NCBI GenBank assembly: GCA_009746045.1
Contig: RPFO01000104.1
Span: forward strand, 6,012,395 to 6,076,394
Length of the DNA stretch: 64,000 bases
Origin: Mesostigma viride
Lineage: Eukaryota > Streptophyta > Mesostigmatophyceae > Mesostigmatales > Mesostigmataceae
Direction of reading: 5' to 3'
Shown: piece by piece, positions 1 through 10,627 of the stretch
Position numbering within the stretch: position 1 is the stretch's first letter
How the letters are laid out: every line of letters starts with the position of its first letter
Notes under the pieces: generated by a model
Seen by the model: the letters and a program-made list of their open reading frames with translations, nothing else
Databases searched by the model: none
Told to the model about the DNA's origin: nothing
Made by a program: the position numbers and the translations under genes

Positions 1-159
1 ACATCCTTTGGATTGGGCAAGCATGATGTGGCAAAAATGTCTCCTCTTTCTCATGAACACATAGAGCAAGACTGTCGCACACACATAGGTTTCCTAAAAT
101 GGGTGGAGGCCTTCAACAAGGCCACACTAGCCAACTCAGGACAGAGAACTCAGGAACCG

Positions 160-360
160 TAAAAGTGGTAAAAGTGGGTGGTAAAAAGTGGTAAAAAGTG
201 GTAAAAAGTGGTAAAAAGTGGTAAAAAGTGGTAAAAAGTGGTAAAAAGTGGTAAAAAGTTGTAAAAAGTGGTAAAAAGTGGTAAAAAGTGGTAAAAAGTG
301 GTAAAAGTGGGGTAAAAGTGGGGTAAAAGTGGGGTAAAAGTGGGGTAAAAGTGGGGGAAA
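160..360. repeat. AT-rich tandem repeat, 10 bp unit
   Basis: About fifteen near-identical copies of the 10-mer GTAAAAAGTG run head to tail. They shift after about 305 into a GTAAAAGTGGG variant. Open frames through this block are low-complexity translations of the repeat and are not genes. Confidence 0.95.
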
Positions 361-399
361 AGTGATAAAACGGTGGGACAACGCTAGGAGCAAAGCAGG

Positions 400-630
400 T
401 GGTAAAATCGTTTTACCACCTTTTACCACCTTTTACCACCTCAGTTTTACCACTTTACTGTCAAAGTGGTAAAAAATACCACAAAGTGGTAAAAGTGAGG
501 GTGGTAAAAACACGCCACAAAGTGGTAAAAGTGAGGGTGGTAAAAACACGCCACAAAGTGGTAAAAATGAGGGTGGTAAAAAAAACCACAAAGTGGTAAA
601 AATGACAGTGATAAAAAAGGGGGAAATGCA
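400..630. repeat. 36 bp tandem repeat related to the preceding array
   Basis: Short TTTTACCACC units, the reverse complement of the preceding theme, lead into about three copies of a 36 bp unit. Each unit begins CCACAAAGTGGTAAAA and contains GTGGTAAAAACACG. The two arrays are therefore partly inverted relative to each other and could pair. The stretch 640-1,190 shows no gene or repeat that I can support. Confidence 0.85.
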
Positions 631-1194
631 GATTTTGCCAGCATTACAACACAAGCACTGTTAAGAACAGCTTAACAGGCCATCATTCCAAATGGTTTCT
701 TTATTAGAAATAATAATACATCCCATTTACAGTTGTCTCTCTTGATTTACAATGAGGATTTAGCCCCACAACATTGGGCGTCTCATCGATACGTTTACAC
801 CATTGTGAAATAACACAGGCCGCATCAAGCCCAGCCAATTAATTTACTTCTTCTTCAGGTGTCATCATGATCAACGATGCTTCTTTGCATGAACAAAGCC
901 CACACAGTTGCCAGCACTCATGCTCTGGAGGCCTGCAGGCACACAGAGCACCACCATTGAAGAGGACACAAGGGCAGCAAGGCAGGGGAGGGGGGGCATT
1001 CAGGCACGGCAGATAGTTGTTGCCCAGCAAAACATCCTATGGTGAAATGGGTTATTATGCCTGTGGGTATGATGCATTACCTAGCATGAGAGTGATACAC
1101 TGACATGAGAAACAATAATATACGCACATGGCAATTGGGTGTGACAACACCACATCACTACATAGCTAAAACGTGCTTCAGAAAAAACATTCCA

Positions 1195-1929
1195 CTAAAT
1201 TACCGGATCAGGAGTCTGACTCTGGGACTCCTTTGCTTGCCGCTCCAGCTCAACTTTCTGCTGCGCTTTTGCCATCATGGCCTTGATCGCGGCAAGCTCC
1301 AGTTCCGCCTCGGTGAGATCTGGCGCGGAGGGAGCATCGGCAGACGCCGTTGCGGGCGAAGGACTAGAGGCAGGCGGGATTGCTGGCGCGGAGGGAGCAT
1401 CGGCAGACGCCGTTGCGGGCGAAGGGCTAGAGGCAGGCGGGATCGCTGGCGCGGAGGGAGCACCAGCAGACGCCATTGCGGGCGAAGGGCTAGAGGCAGG
1501 CGGGATCGCTGGCGCGGAGGGAGCACCGGCAGACGCTGTTGCGGCCGGAGAGCTAGAGGCAGGCGGGATCGCTGGCGCGGAGGGAGCACCGGCAGACGCC
1601 GTTGCGGTCGAAGAGCTAGAGGCAGGCGGGATCGCTGGCGCGGAGGGAGCACCGGCAGACGCCTTCTCCTTGGGTGGCGCCCGCGCTCGCTTGGCCGGTA
1701 CATACTCATCCGACACCTCCTCCTTCTCCTCTGCTGGCCCCCAACTCTCCAATTTCGCACGTGCGCTTCGAAGGTCGTCGTCAGTGACGTTGCCCAGAAG
1801 GACCCACGCATTCTCGTTGCCCTCGGCGTCACCGTAATGCATCGTGGCAAAGTCAACAAACAACATTTGCGAGCCCCCATCGCGCTCCACAAACCGCGTG
1901 CCGTAAGGGCTCTTGAGCTTTGCCTTCAC
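1195..1929 (-). pseudogene. 3' part of an unknown Ala/Pro/Ser-rich gene split by a foldback insertion
   Basis: The minus-strand frame reads from the insertion boundary at 1,929 to a stop at 1,195. It starts VKAKLKSPYGTRF, continues through a mixed-composition region with the motif GNENAWVLLGNVTDDD, then a basic stretch (AKRARAPPKEK), six copies of a 21-residue Ala/Pro/Ser repeat, and a charged, helix-like C-terminus. The upstream coding sequence resumes at 13,000 on the same strand. The two sides share the 5 bp duplication TTCAC and stay in frame when the 11 kb insert is ignored (GKVVEV before it, KAKLKS after it). I do not recognise the family. The upper part resembles other pieces of the same gene (YKYERD..YVWEPG). 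It could be a host gene or a gene of an older transposon. Confidence 0.6.
1324..1675. repeat. 63 bp coding minisatellite, about 6 copies
   Basis: A 63 bp unit containing GGAGGGAGCACCGGCAGACG recurs about six times with a few substitutions. It encodes a 21-residue ASAGAPSAPAIPPASS-type repeat on the minus strand. The period is a multiple of three, so copy-number change keeps the frame. The opposite-strand open frames over this block are shadows. Confidence 0.9.
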
Positions 1930-2005
1930 AGTTATATACATCGATTCCTGCGGAATCGGTACTAAGCGCTTAGTACCGATTCCGCAGGAATCGATGTATA
2001 TAACT
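1930..2005. repeat. Perfect 76 bp palindrome at the left foldback end
   Basis: AGTTATATACATCGATTCCT... reads identically on both strands around the centre AAGC/GCTT at 1,967/1,968. The same unit recurs at 2,517-2,592 inside a longer palindrome, and as a half unit at 2,628-2,660 and 12,960-12,999. Confidence 0.95.
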
Positions 2006-2482
2006 AAAACTTTTGCTTGCGCCGGCAAGGCTAAGGCCGATATTAGTCGGGTCATCGAATTGGCTATTCGATTATCGAAGTTGCCTATTCGACCATCGAA
2101 CTTTCCTATTCGATTATCGAATTTTCCTTATTCGAGTGTCAAAATTTCCTAGTCGACAGGGGGTCAGAGGCCAGCGGCCTATCATACTCTGCGCCCAGCG
2201 AGCCACCGAACTAGGCCTAGTCGATTATAGCGAGACATCGCGTGGAAATTAGCCGATTTCGGGGACTTAGCCGATTTTCGGAGCGACGTCGAACAACACA
2301 GATGATTAGCCGGTTGAGCACATCATATCAGTCGAATAGCTAGCGCTAGTACTCCGCCTAGTCAGCGGAGTGCACTTGCCTTTTTCGATTAACATAGCAC
2401 ATTAGGCCGGACGATTAGTGTCCGCAACGTTATTCGCATTACTAGGCGAAAAATCCACCTCCGGAACGATCCTAGCGGGATT

Positions 2483-2626
2483 CGAACCCGGGATGCCGGC
2501 GTGTCGCAACAGTCTTAGTTATATACATCGATTCCTGCGGAATCGGTACTAAGCGCTTAGTACCGATTCCGCAGGAATCGATGTATATAACTAAGACTGT
2601 TGCGACACGCCGGCATCCCGGGTTCG
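2483..2626. repeat. 144 bp perfect palindrome containing inverted tRNA-like T-arms
   Basis: The 76 bp palindrome unit is flanked on both sides by inverted copies of a 34 bp sequence ending CATCCCGGGTTCG, which resembles a tRNA T-arm. The exact symmetry centre is 2,554/2,555. A cruciform or hairpin is possible. Confidence 0.9.
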
Positions 2627-2775
2627 CGCTTAGTACCGATTCCGCAGGAATCGATGTATATTCATGTCCCAGCATACATGTGACACTAATTGACATGCCC
2701 GGAGGCACGCCGTTCAAGGCCCTTCATGAAGTACGTTGCCCTAGAGGCAACCAAGACACGGGTGGGTGGGTGGGG

Positions 2776-3194
2776 AGTAAAGAAAGAGGCCGACAAAACC
2801 AGCCAGAGCGGCTTTTAGTCGCAAAACCTCCCTTATCCCTAGCTAACTGACGTCATTAAACCCTTATGTTTAGTGGATGCTAGTAAGACGCTAACCGTAC
2901 AAACCGGGGGTAGAATATCCCGAATCTGCACGGCTAGTATTAAATAATGCGTAGGTTGTTCTTTTCAGGGGCACTGCACCTCACGCCCCGTTCCGCCCGG
3001 GTATAATCAACCCAAGCGCGGAACGCACATTTTATTTAATTCATTTTTCAACCATGCACTATATTGCATCTACTAATCACAAAAGCTCTAGCCAAACAGC
3101 TACGAGTAAACACTACGACCTATAAGCCGCTCATCCAGCGGCCTCTTGTTCCCGCATTCACGTATAGAAGAAACTCCGTTCAAAGAACCCCGAT
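2776..3194. repeat. A2 split direct repeat of the non-autonomous PAT-like element
   Basis: This is a 419 bp direct copy of 4,161-4,579. The only difference I noticed is TATAATCAACC versus TAGAATCAACC near its middle. Confidence 0.85.
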
Positions 3195-3323
3195 TCATGT
3201 CCCACGTAGCTCCCACAAAAACCAGCATCTTCATTAAAACAATAAGTGGAAGCATACATGTGACACTAATTGACATGCCCGGAGGCACGCCGTTCAAGGC
3301 CCTTCATGAAGTACGTTGCCCAA

Positions 3324-3950
3324 TCACCCCCGCCCTGGCTTTCCCTTGAAGCCGCACTCCACCTTGCTCGTTGTCACAAGTGACCGCCCTGCCGCAAAAC
3401 GGGAGCCCCCCACATCGGGAGGCGTGTGCCCGGCGGCTGTGGATGCATGGCCAGGCCCAAAAAGGCCCAGCGCATTTGCACTGCGATTGCGCACGGCCAG
3501 CCTATCATGACCCCTCTCGGGGCCCCGAGTCGGTACCGCTATGGCCGTCTCCCCATAGACCCGGGGTGCTTCGAGAAAAAACGTGGACCTAGCCCAGGCC
3601 CCGCCAGCCCGGATGCCCGAGGCCACAGCCCCAGGCACCTGGCTGAACGAGAGTCCGTTCAGCCAAGACCGCATTCCCCCCGAGGTTTCTATGCGTGGGG
3701 AAAAAATTTCTAGCTTAGGCGCTTTTCCCATCGCCGTCCCCAGCCCCAACCACCCCCCCTCGGCGGAAGGCAATTGCAAAGTTTGCTGGCCAGCAGCAAT
3801 TTCCGAAGAAAAAGCCGCAGGCCGCGGACCGAGACACGGGTCGCTGGCCAGTGCCAGCCATCCGGCTCCAACCCGGGGTGCAAGCATCCCCAGGTACGGA
3901 GCACCAGCTCGCGCACTGGGCCGACCAAGCGACAGTTGAGCACCTGTCAC
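3324..3950 (-). other. Open frame in the internal region, no recognised product
   Basis: A 208-codon open frame fills the GC-rich internal region of the non-autonomous PAT-like element. Composition is Gly/Ala/Pro-rich with no motif I recognise, and overlapping open frames exist on the other strand. It is probably chance coding potential in GC-rich DNA rather than a gene. Confidence 0.2.
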
Positions 3951-4160
3951 GGCATCCGGCCCACCAAAGACCCCAAGCTGGGGAAAAGGTGCGGACCGGA
4001 GGTAATCATTTTCTTTTCTTTTAGTTAACCGAGCGAGGAACTACGCCTGGCCGGTTAACAACTGGAAGTCTCACCACTGGCCAAGTGGCCAGTGCAACCA
4101 GTGCTTTTGGGATTTTGCTCCGCAGCACCCATAGCTGCGGCTGCCGCCGCAACGACAACG

Positions 4161-4579
4161 AGTAAAGAAAGAGGCCGACAAAACCAGCCAGAGCGGCTTT
4201 TAGTCGCAAAACCTCCCTTATCCCTAGCTAACTGACGTCATTAAACCCTTATGTTTAGTGGATGCTAGTAAGACGCTAACCGTACAAACCGGGGGTAGAA
4301 TATCCCGAATCTGCACGGCTAGTATTAAATAATGCGTAGGTTGTTCTTTTCAGGGGCACTGCACCTCACGCCCCGTTCCGCCCGGGTAGAATCAACCCAA
4401 GCGCGGAACGCACATTTTATTTAATTCATTTTTCAACCATGCACTATATTGCATCTACTAATCACAAAAGCTCTAGCCAAACAGCTACGAGTAAACACTA
4501 CGACCTATAAGCCGCTCATCCAGCGGCCTCTTGTTCCCGCATTCACGTATAGAAGAAACTCCGTTCAAAGAACCCCGAT
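4161..4579. repeat. A1 split direct repeat of the non-autonomous PAT-like element
   Basis: This is the outer direct copy of 2,776-3,194 and ends in CAAAGAACCCCGAT, the conserved end of this element class in the window. Confidence 0.85.
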
Positions 4580-4580
4580 A

Positions 4581-4630
4581 ACTAAGACTGTTGCGACACG
4601 CCGGCATCCCGGGTTCGAATCCCGCTAGGA
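4581..4630 (+). other. tRNA-like 3' half in the foldback arm
   Basis: The sequence ACTAAGACTGTTG is followed by a variable region, a canonical T-arm (CCGGGTTCGAATCCCG) and an acceptor-like 3' strand. No matching 5' half (D-arm, 5' acceptor) lies upstream, because the foldback palindrome begins there. The inverse copy lies in the left arm at about 2,472-2,520. It is a tRNA-derived fragment and not a functional tRNA gene. Confidence 0.55.
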
Positions 4631-4792
4631 TCGTTCCGGAGGTGGATTTTTCGCCTAGTAATGCGAATAACGTTGCGGACGCTAATCGTCCGGCCTAATG
4701 TGCTATGTTAATCGAAAAAGGCAAGTGCACTCCGCTGACTAGGCGGAGTACTAGCGCTAGCTATTCGACTGATATGATGTGCTCAACCGGCT

Positions 4793-5275
4793 AGTTAGGA
4801 ATGAGAAATGAACGACGTGATATATTGCTTGAGAACACTGTATGCTGTGAGCAATGAATTGCTTGGTTCATTAGAAAATAGGTTTACCCTTTATCAACGT
4901 TCCTCTCACCGGCTGCGCCGCCAGTGACCGTTGGGTGCAGACCGTTGGCCCGAGGCCACACGATGACAGGTAGCCGTCTAGTCACTGCATCGTGCGATCA
5001 CAGATCAATGCACGCTGCAGTACGGTCCCTATCTAGGATACTCTAGTACCGTCCAATGACAGGACACTACGTATACTGGGTACTGACATCTGTCACGTAC
5101 CTCAGTACCCAAAGTACCTATCTAGGGAAACGTATGCGACTCGACTAGCATTCCTATCTGCATAGCCCACGTGGTATTTATATTCACATACCAACGTAGG
5201 TTTACAAGGCTTATTCATACGTTGTATTCACAATGCCTTTGAGACTTAGTCTACAGCAAAGCATGGAGACTAACT
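4793..5275 (-). repeat. Copia-1 3' LTR
   Basis: This 483 bp copy appears identical to 12,169-12,651. It carries the 6 bp terminal inverted repeat AGTTAG/CTAACT. It is the downstream LTR because the genes run on the minus strand. Confidence 0.92.
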
Positions 5276-5668
5276 CCAGTATTGTTTTATTATTTATTTC
5301 TTGATGCAGGTCTGCACCCCCAACATTATTGTTATTGTTTTTAAGTTGATTAGGGGTACAAAAGAGACATGGCTGGTGGAGCCAGGTTGGTTACAGCTGG
5401 CTGTTCTGGCCAGGTGTTATATTGCACATTAAATAAGGTGTACACAGCTGGCTGGTTTGGCCAGTTACTGAAGCACACATTAAGTAAGTGGATACAAAGC
5501 TTGTGTCCTCAAGCTGCAAATGGATACAAATCTGACCTAGCCAGCACTCACACCCCACAACGAATGTGTTGAATTTTATGGCGCCCAGCAGCTATCGCTG
5601 TGGTAAGGGGGTGTGGTGGTTGTGTACTGTGCTATGGCCAGTCATTTATTCAAACACTGACTCTGATA

Positions 5669-6571
5669 TCATGAATAGGGGTTCATGTTCTGAAAGAGGA
5701 GCTGGTACTGTTGGCCAGCAGCATCACGCAGCTTCGTTAGAGCGTCTGCTGGGTTGTCCTCATCATCCACATGAGTCCAGCTGGAAAAATAGGTGGCCTC
5801 CTGTTTGAGGATCACCCAATCCAAGTCAGTGTGGACAGCAGCAGAAACAGATTTCTTGGTTAGAAAACTGATCACTGAAAAGCTGTCAGTGTAGAGATGT
5901 GAGATAACATTGCATGTGCTGCCTGCCTGGGTTTGTAGCCAGGTGAGCATGTGCTGCAGGGAACGAGCATGCAATGCAGCAGACACCACAGCACGACATT
6001 CAGCTGAGTTGCTGCTGCCAGGTTTTCTGCGGTGTAGCCTGCTGTACCAGGAAGTGAGGGACATGTAATCTGACCTGTTGGTGAGAAAAAAACAGCCCTG
6101 ATTCCCGTGCCCCCATCTGATTGATTGTTCTGCTCTCCATGGAGCTGTCCATGACACATTGGATGTGGATGTCTTCCATCAGATTCAGGCCATGGAGGAT
6201 GAGGGGGGGACAGTCATTGACCAACTTCCTGATGTGACTGCATTTTATCTTGACTAGAACATCATGGGTGACCCTGCTGATGACAGCTAAGGGAGCCCCA
6301 CAGATGGCTGACCACCACCCCAGTTTGCCCTGAACAGTGGCACACATGTGTAAGGGGAGGTAGTTGTCCTGCAGCAGATCTAGACAATCTTGGATATATT
6401 CTGCAGGAGGGGAGAGAGAGCAGACCCACTGATCTGGCTGCCTATGCAGCTGCAACATGATGCCACAGAACTGGATGGGGGTTGTGCTCAATTCCACCTG
6501 TTTGCCAATCTCATATGATTCCTGGACCTGCTGAATAAAGGTTTCCACCTCAGCTCTAGGCCCACAAATGA
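5669..6571 (-). pseudogene. Copia-1 reverse transcriptase C-terminus and RNase H
   Basis: Downstream of the hAT insertion the minus strand continues the RT (LICGPRAEVETFIQQ, then a GKLGWWSAI thumb-like segment). RNase H follows with its acidic residues in the order seen in Ty1/copia: Asp in the VMDSSMES segment, Glu in SSNSAECRA, Asp in YTDSFSV and Asp in EDNPADALTKL. A frame change near 6,110 separates RT from RNase H. It would complete cDNA synthesis in a virus-like particle but is inactive here. Confidence 0.85.
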
Positions 6572-6579
6572 GTTGGTCA

Positions 6580-7929
6580 CAGTGATTGGCCATACGCGAT
6601 ACGCGTCGTACGCGGCCCCAGGTGTATAATGTATAATACGCGGTGTATAATGTATTATACGCTAATCGTACGCTAACTGTTGAAAACCCCTTTTTTGGCA
6701 TGGTTTTGAGGGGTTTTCAACATTCTGAGCAACCAAGCATGGTCTGCTGGTGTTTTTCCATACCTTTTGCCTATACATGACATATATAGCATGACCTTGG
6801 CATTGCCATCACTACCTAAATACAAGCATAGTTTCTAACGGTCTAACTTGATAGTTTCTCTTCAAAATCGAGACAACATGCAACTAAGTATCATACCAGT
6901 ATCAATGCACAACTCACTGGAAAGGATAATAAATTTGTAGAACTCAAGATATGCATGCACTATACATTGCCCCGAGGTGTCGATGACATTGAAGGGCGTC
7001 GATGGCATTGAAAGGCGCAAATGAATGCCTCGCACAGCTCCTCGTCCAGCTGCTCCTTGCTGAGCCCATAAGGTGCGGGCAAATTACCGTCGGTGGATTG
7101 GCCCTTTGATGATCCGCTTGGCCCAGCCGCCCCAGCAGCGCGCCCCGAGGTGTTGCTGGCATGAGCGGACACCCAGTTAAAGGCGTCGGTTTCTACAACG
7201 TCTGCAAGCCTGTCTTTAAGTGCCGCCCGCACATCAGCCTGCTTCTTGGCGTCACTAGTCGCCTTCCACTTCCTGGTATTGCTTTCCTTCTCCGCCTGCT
7301 CGACCAGCAGCCTGTAACGGAGTACTCCATCATCCATGTAGTAGTTATTTGTCTGCTGCCCATTCTTGAGGATGCGCTCTTTGCTAATGTATGTCCAGAC
7401 AGTTTCGGATGTGGCCTCTTCTTCATCGGGCCGCACATCATCATCGTGTTCCATTGACTCATTCGTGTCAGCCATGCCTGGATGTCGATATGCTACGATA
7501 TAGGTGCCAGACGACCACGACGTTGCTGGCCCACCTTATCACCTTCTTGATCCAGATAAATAGGTGTACGTTTATTCCAAATACCTATACTGTTGCTTAT
7601 CACCTTCTTGATGATGAATCTTCAGCCTTCCCGCCTTCACCTTCCCGCCTTCACAAGTCACAAGAACGCTTTTAGCTTTAGTGCACTATACACTAGCTAG
7701 CTCATCACGCAATTATTTGTTCCTACTACAGGTCGGCGCGCCGCAGTCTAGGCAAGCAAATGCACCCACCTCGTAAGCCAACAATATGCCAAAAAATACG
7801 CGAAAATACGCAAAAATACGCAAAAATACGCGTTTGCGTATGAAAGTACCCCATTTTCATACGCGCCGCGTGCGTATCGCGTATAATACGCTTCATACGG
7901 CGTATAATACGGCGTATGGCCAATCACTG
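6580..7929. mobile_element. hAT-type non-autonomous transposon inserted in the Copia-1 RT
   Basis: The termini are an 18 bp inverted repeat (CAGTGATTGGCCATACGC), and the element is flanked by the perfect 8 bp duplication GTTGGTCA (6,572-6,579 and 7,930-7,937). An 8 bp duplication with CAGTG-type ends is the hAT signature. Removing the insert and one duplication joins the RT frame directly after its HGDDQ motif. Both ends are dense in TACGC/GTATAATACGC subterminal motifs, which are possible transposase binding sites. It encodes one 171-codon frame but no recognisable transposase. Confidence 0.9.
6960..7475 (-). CDS. Unknown 171-residue protein of the hAT-type element
   Basis: An ATG-initiated frame lies entirely inside the 1,350 bp element. 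The N-terminus is acidic (DDDVRPDEEE). Residues about 25-95 form an amphipathic, charged region with TYISKERILKNG and YMDDGVLRYRLLVEQAEKE. A Ser/Gly linker follows, then LSKEQLDEELCEAF. I see no hAT catalytic region, BED zinc finger or C-terminal dimerisation motif. The middle could be a degenerate Myb/trihelix-like DNA-binding domain, but that is a guess from helix-rich, Trp-poor composition. It may be a captured gene fragment. Confidence 0.45.
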   Translation of the reverse strand: MADTNESMEHDDDVRPDEEEATSETVWTYISKERILKNGQQTNNYYMDDGVLRYRLLVEQAEKESNTRKWKATSDAKKQADVRAALKDRLADVVETDAFNWVSAHASNTSGRAAGAAGPSGSSKGQSTDGNLPAPYGLSKEQLDEELCEAFICAFQCHRRPSMSSTPRGNV

Positions 7930-8629
7930 GTTGGTCATCTCCATGCCACACAAAGAACAGCAGTCCAGAGGGGGTGGGTACAACAAAAAAGCATGGGTCC
8001 AGGTCATCATACGTGGCCTTGAGCTTTTTGAATACTTCCTCTGCTGAGTCTCTGAAAATTTTGGGGGCACTGACAAGCCCTTCCACCCCAATGTTGATGA
8101 TAAGGTGGGGCTCATCAATGTAAGGTTTCCACACAGCTGGGGTGTCTACCACGTACACCTTCCCTTTCCACACAGATTCAGCCTTTTCTGGGTCCCCCCT
8201 GAGGAAGGCCCTTTTAATATCAGTGGCTTTGCAGACATAGTCTTGGCCTGCATTGAGGTTGTGGAGGAATAGGGAGAGCATGATCCTGAGTGAGGTTTGT
8301 TGCAACCCAGGTGTGTAGGTTTCCCCTTTTGGCAGTGTGGATGTCCCTTTAATTCTGTGACACATGGTCTGGCATGGAAGATTGGGGAGCCCACTTTTTG
8401 TGGTTTTTGTTTGAGAACAAATTTTAATCTGAGCTTTTTGGCTCCCTCTGGCACGTCCCATGAAGGGGTGACAGGAGGTTTGTATTGAGGGTTTTTGGGG
8501 TTGGGCAGGACCCATTCCTGCCTGGCTTGGTGGACAATGGCCATCAGCCACTTGGTAAACCCTTTTTGTGTTTTGCATTCTTGTATGACGTGGGAGATTT
8601 GGTGGGGTGAGTGCATGGCTATGTCCCAC
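7930..8629 (-). pseudogene. Copia-1 reverse transcriptase, palm and fingers
   Basis: The minus-strand frame contains ATDIKRAFLRG (copia motif with the first catalytic Asp) and FVWHGDDQ (second motif, HGDD in place of the usual YVDD). It ends where the hAT element cuts in at 7,930. Upstream it overlaps the preceding frame through a frameshift near 8,290. The same order and motifs occur intact in Copia-2. Confidence 0.85.
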
Positions 8630-9830
8630 TTACCCAGCCCAAAGGCTGAGGGATGGAGGAACTGGCTGTGCACTAACTTGTCCAAATCAGGGATCTCCCC
8701 TGGTGCATACTGAGTGTTGACTGCCTTGATGACAGCATCCATACCAGGGACAATACTGGAGAGAGGGATTTTAAAGTGGTCCAGAGGAACTGCACCCACC
8801 CCTGTGACACTGAGCTCATTAGCTGAGATAAGCACCCCAGGATAGGATACAAAAGGTTCCCCCAACAAGGTGTTACCAGAGTACCCCTCCACCACCTGGA
8901 AGGGTGTCTGAATACCAAGTATAGGGAGCATCACCTGTCCCACTACATCCAGTGAGCTTTGGCCTGAGAAATCCTGCACCCGTGCCCAAAATGAAGGTGC
9001 AATCTCAAGACCAGGGATGGCTTGTGCACTGATCACACTGACCTGTGCCTGAGTGTCTATTGCCAGGGTCCAGGGGTCCTGACTAGTGCACACAGCTGAG
9101 ACTTTTGCCAACCCTTCGGCCACAGCAGCTTGTTGCTTATGTGACCTGTGTAATGCTTGCAAGGCGACTGCCAATCTTGACCTCAGAGCGGGAGGGTTGG
9201 CAGACAATTTGGTGCCTTGGGGCTGAGCTAATGCTTCCAACCCAGCTACCTCGTGCCTGGTTAAGCAATCCCCAGGTTGTGAAGTGGGCCTGGCTTCACT
9301 GAGGGTGGAAGGGTTCACAGAGGGTGCTGTGGTGCTGTCAACAGCAGTAATTGGTGGCTCAGGGCTACTGCTGGGCATGCTGGAGTTGCCAGATAGAAGT
9401 AGTGAGTCCATGCTTAAAGACTCTTCCCCAGGCACGTCTGCCATGGGAGAATAATACTTCTTAATTCTATGACAGCTCACCCTGTGACGCTTCCCATTGA
9501 TATTGTGCTTGACCTCCACGGTCTTGCTGTTTTTGGTAAATCCACGGATGGTAACTGGACCTAGCCAAGTTCCAACCTTACCAAAGCTGTTTTCCTTGTA
9601 ATAGAGAACTTGATCACCTTTTTGGAATACTGGCCTGGGATGGGTTTTATCTTTTTCTGCCAGTTTTGCTGAGGTTTGTGCACGTGCAGTGTTGTACAGT
9701 GCTATCACCTCTGGGGGATATACACCTGCCTGCAGGCCTGCTGGGATTACTTCACCCCACTTGGCATGCAAGACAGGTCTCATGTTTAGGGTTGTGCACA
9801 TTTCATGACACCAGAGTGCCCTGTCACAGT
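8146..9830 (-). pseudogene. Copia-1 integrase C-terminus, protease-like domain and RT N-terminus
   Basis: A frame of about 550 codons holds three parts. First is the end of integrase, with a small SH3-like module containing KVGTWLGPVTIRG and RHRVSCHRIKKYY, as in gypsy integrases. After a Ser/Pro/Thr linker comes a retropepsin-like segment with TLAIDTQAQVSVIS (the DTGA position reads DTQA) and the second motif GNTLLGEPF. Last is the start of RT (VPEGAKKLRLKFVLKQK). Canonical Ty1/copia order is protease before integrase, so this arrangement is displaced. A frameshift near 9,840 separates it from the integrase core. Confidence 0.8.
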
Positions 9831-10627
9831 AGACCCCTGAAGTAGCATCCTTGGAAGGATTTTGGCTAGTAGGGTTTTGACAGATCTGATGGTTCTTTCA
9901 ATGACCCCCTGACCCTCATGATCTTCCAGCCCAGCAATCTCTATTGCTTCACACCCTTCCAGGTCAGTCAGACAAGAAAATTGTTGATCAAGCAAAATTC
10001 TGTCAACTGGGTAGAATCTGGGTAAAGCAATCATGAGTGCAACACGTAGCTGCCCTGCAGACATGCCAGGTAGGGGTTCCATGACTGTGAACCTGGACCA
10101 TGAATCTTTTAGGATCAGGTAGGGTTGGACATCTTTGTTGATGTGCATCACATCCCCCACTATCATGCCTCTAGTGGTGGAAGGAGTTGCAGTATGCCAT
10201 TTTTGAGGTTTGGGGCTATTGAACTGACATTCTTGACAGTGTTGTCTAGCCAGTTTTACTGCATTCCTGAGTTGTTTTCCCATGCTACTACCCCCCAGCC
10301 GTTGGCCAGTTCCTCAGCCACTGTTTCATGACCCATGGCTAGGTGCAGCTGATGAGCAAGCTCCTTGATATCTATGGAGTTGTCAACAGTAGGGGTTAGT
10401 GCTTTTATGTAAGGTTCCAGTACAGGGTGTTGGGAGGACAGTAAGGTTGCTGCCTCAAAATCAATTATGCCCTGGCTGCCATCCCCAATGGTAATGAGAT
10501 CATCATCCTCAGAGTAAGCAAGGTGAGAGAACTCACATTTGTTTGGGTAGCGAGGCCTGTTGCACCGGCTGCCTGGAGCTGGCCAGGTTGTGCCTCGTGT
10601 AGTGGCAGCCTGGGCAGAGATCCACAT
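9786..10627 (-). pseudogene. Copia-1 integrase zinc-binding and catalytic core
   Basis: Two overlapping frames, split by a frameshift near 10,290 at a run of six C, encode the HHCC region (LHLAMGH, then QHCQECQ) and the DDE core. The core's acidic residues lie in VGDVMHINKD, RILLDQQFS and GQGVIERTI. The upstream part (GDGSQGIIDFEAATLL) sits where a protease would be expected in copia but shows no DT/SGA motif. Confidence 0.8.

Larger units (their letters stand above)
2662..4579 (-). mobile_element. Non-autonomous PAT/DIRS-like element with split direct repeats
   Basis: The layout from left to right is B2 (2,663-2,740), A2 (2,776-3,194), B1 (3,195-3,320), an internal region (3,321-4,160) and A1 (4,161-4,579). 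A1 and A2 are 419 bp direct repeats that differ at very few positions. B2 is a shortened copy of B1. This is the same geometry as the complete element at 23,580-29,079, and the A repeats share starts (AAAGAAAGAGGCCGAC) and ends (GTTCAAAGAACCCCGATT) with that family. No RT or recombinase frame is present, so mobilisation would need an autonomous relative. It interrupts the foldback at ..GATGTATAT / AACTAAGAC... Confidence 0.75.

Noticed and set aside
160-630. CRISPR-like array
   Set aside because: Units are contiguous with no unique spacers, and the genome is eukaryotic.
1105-1965. Long plus-strand open frame opposite the Ala/Pro repeat
   Set aside because: Arg/Gly-rich mirror of a 63 bp in-phase repeat. 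The minus strand gives normal composition at both ends and continues across the foldback.
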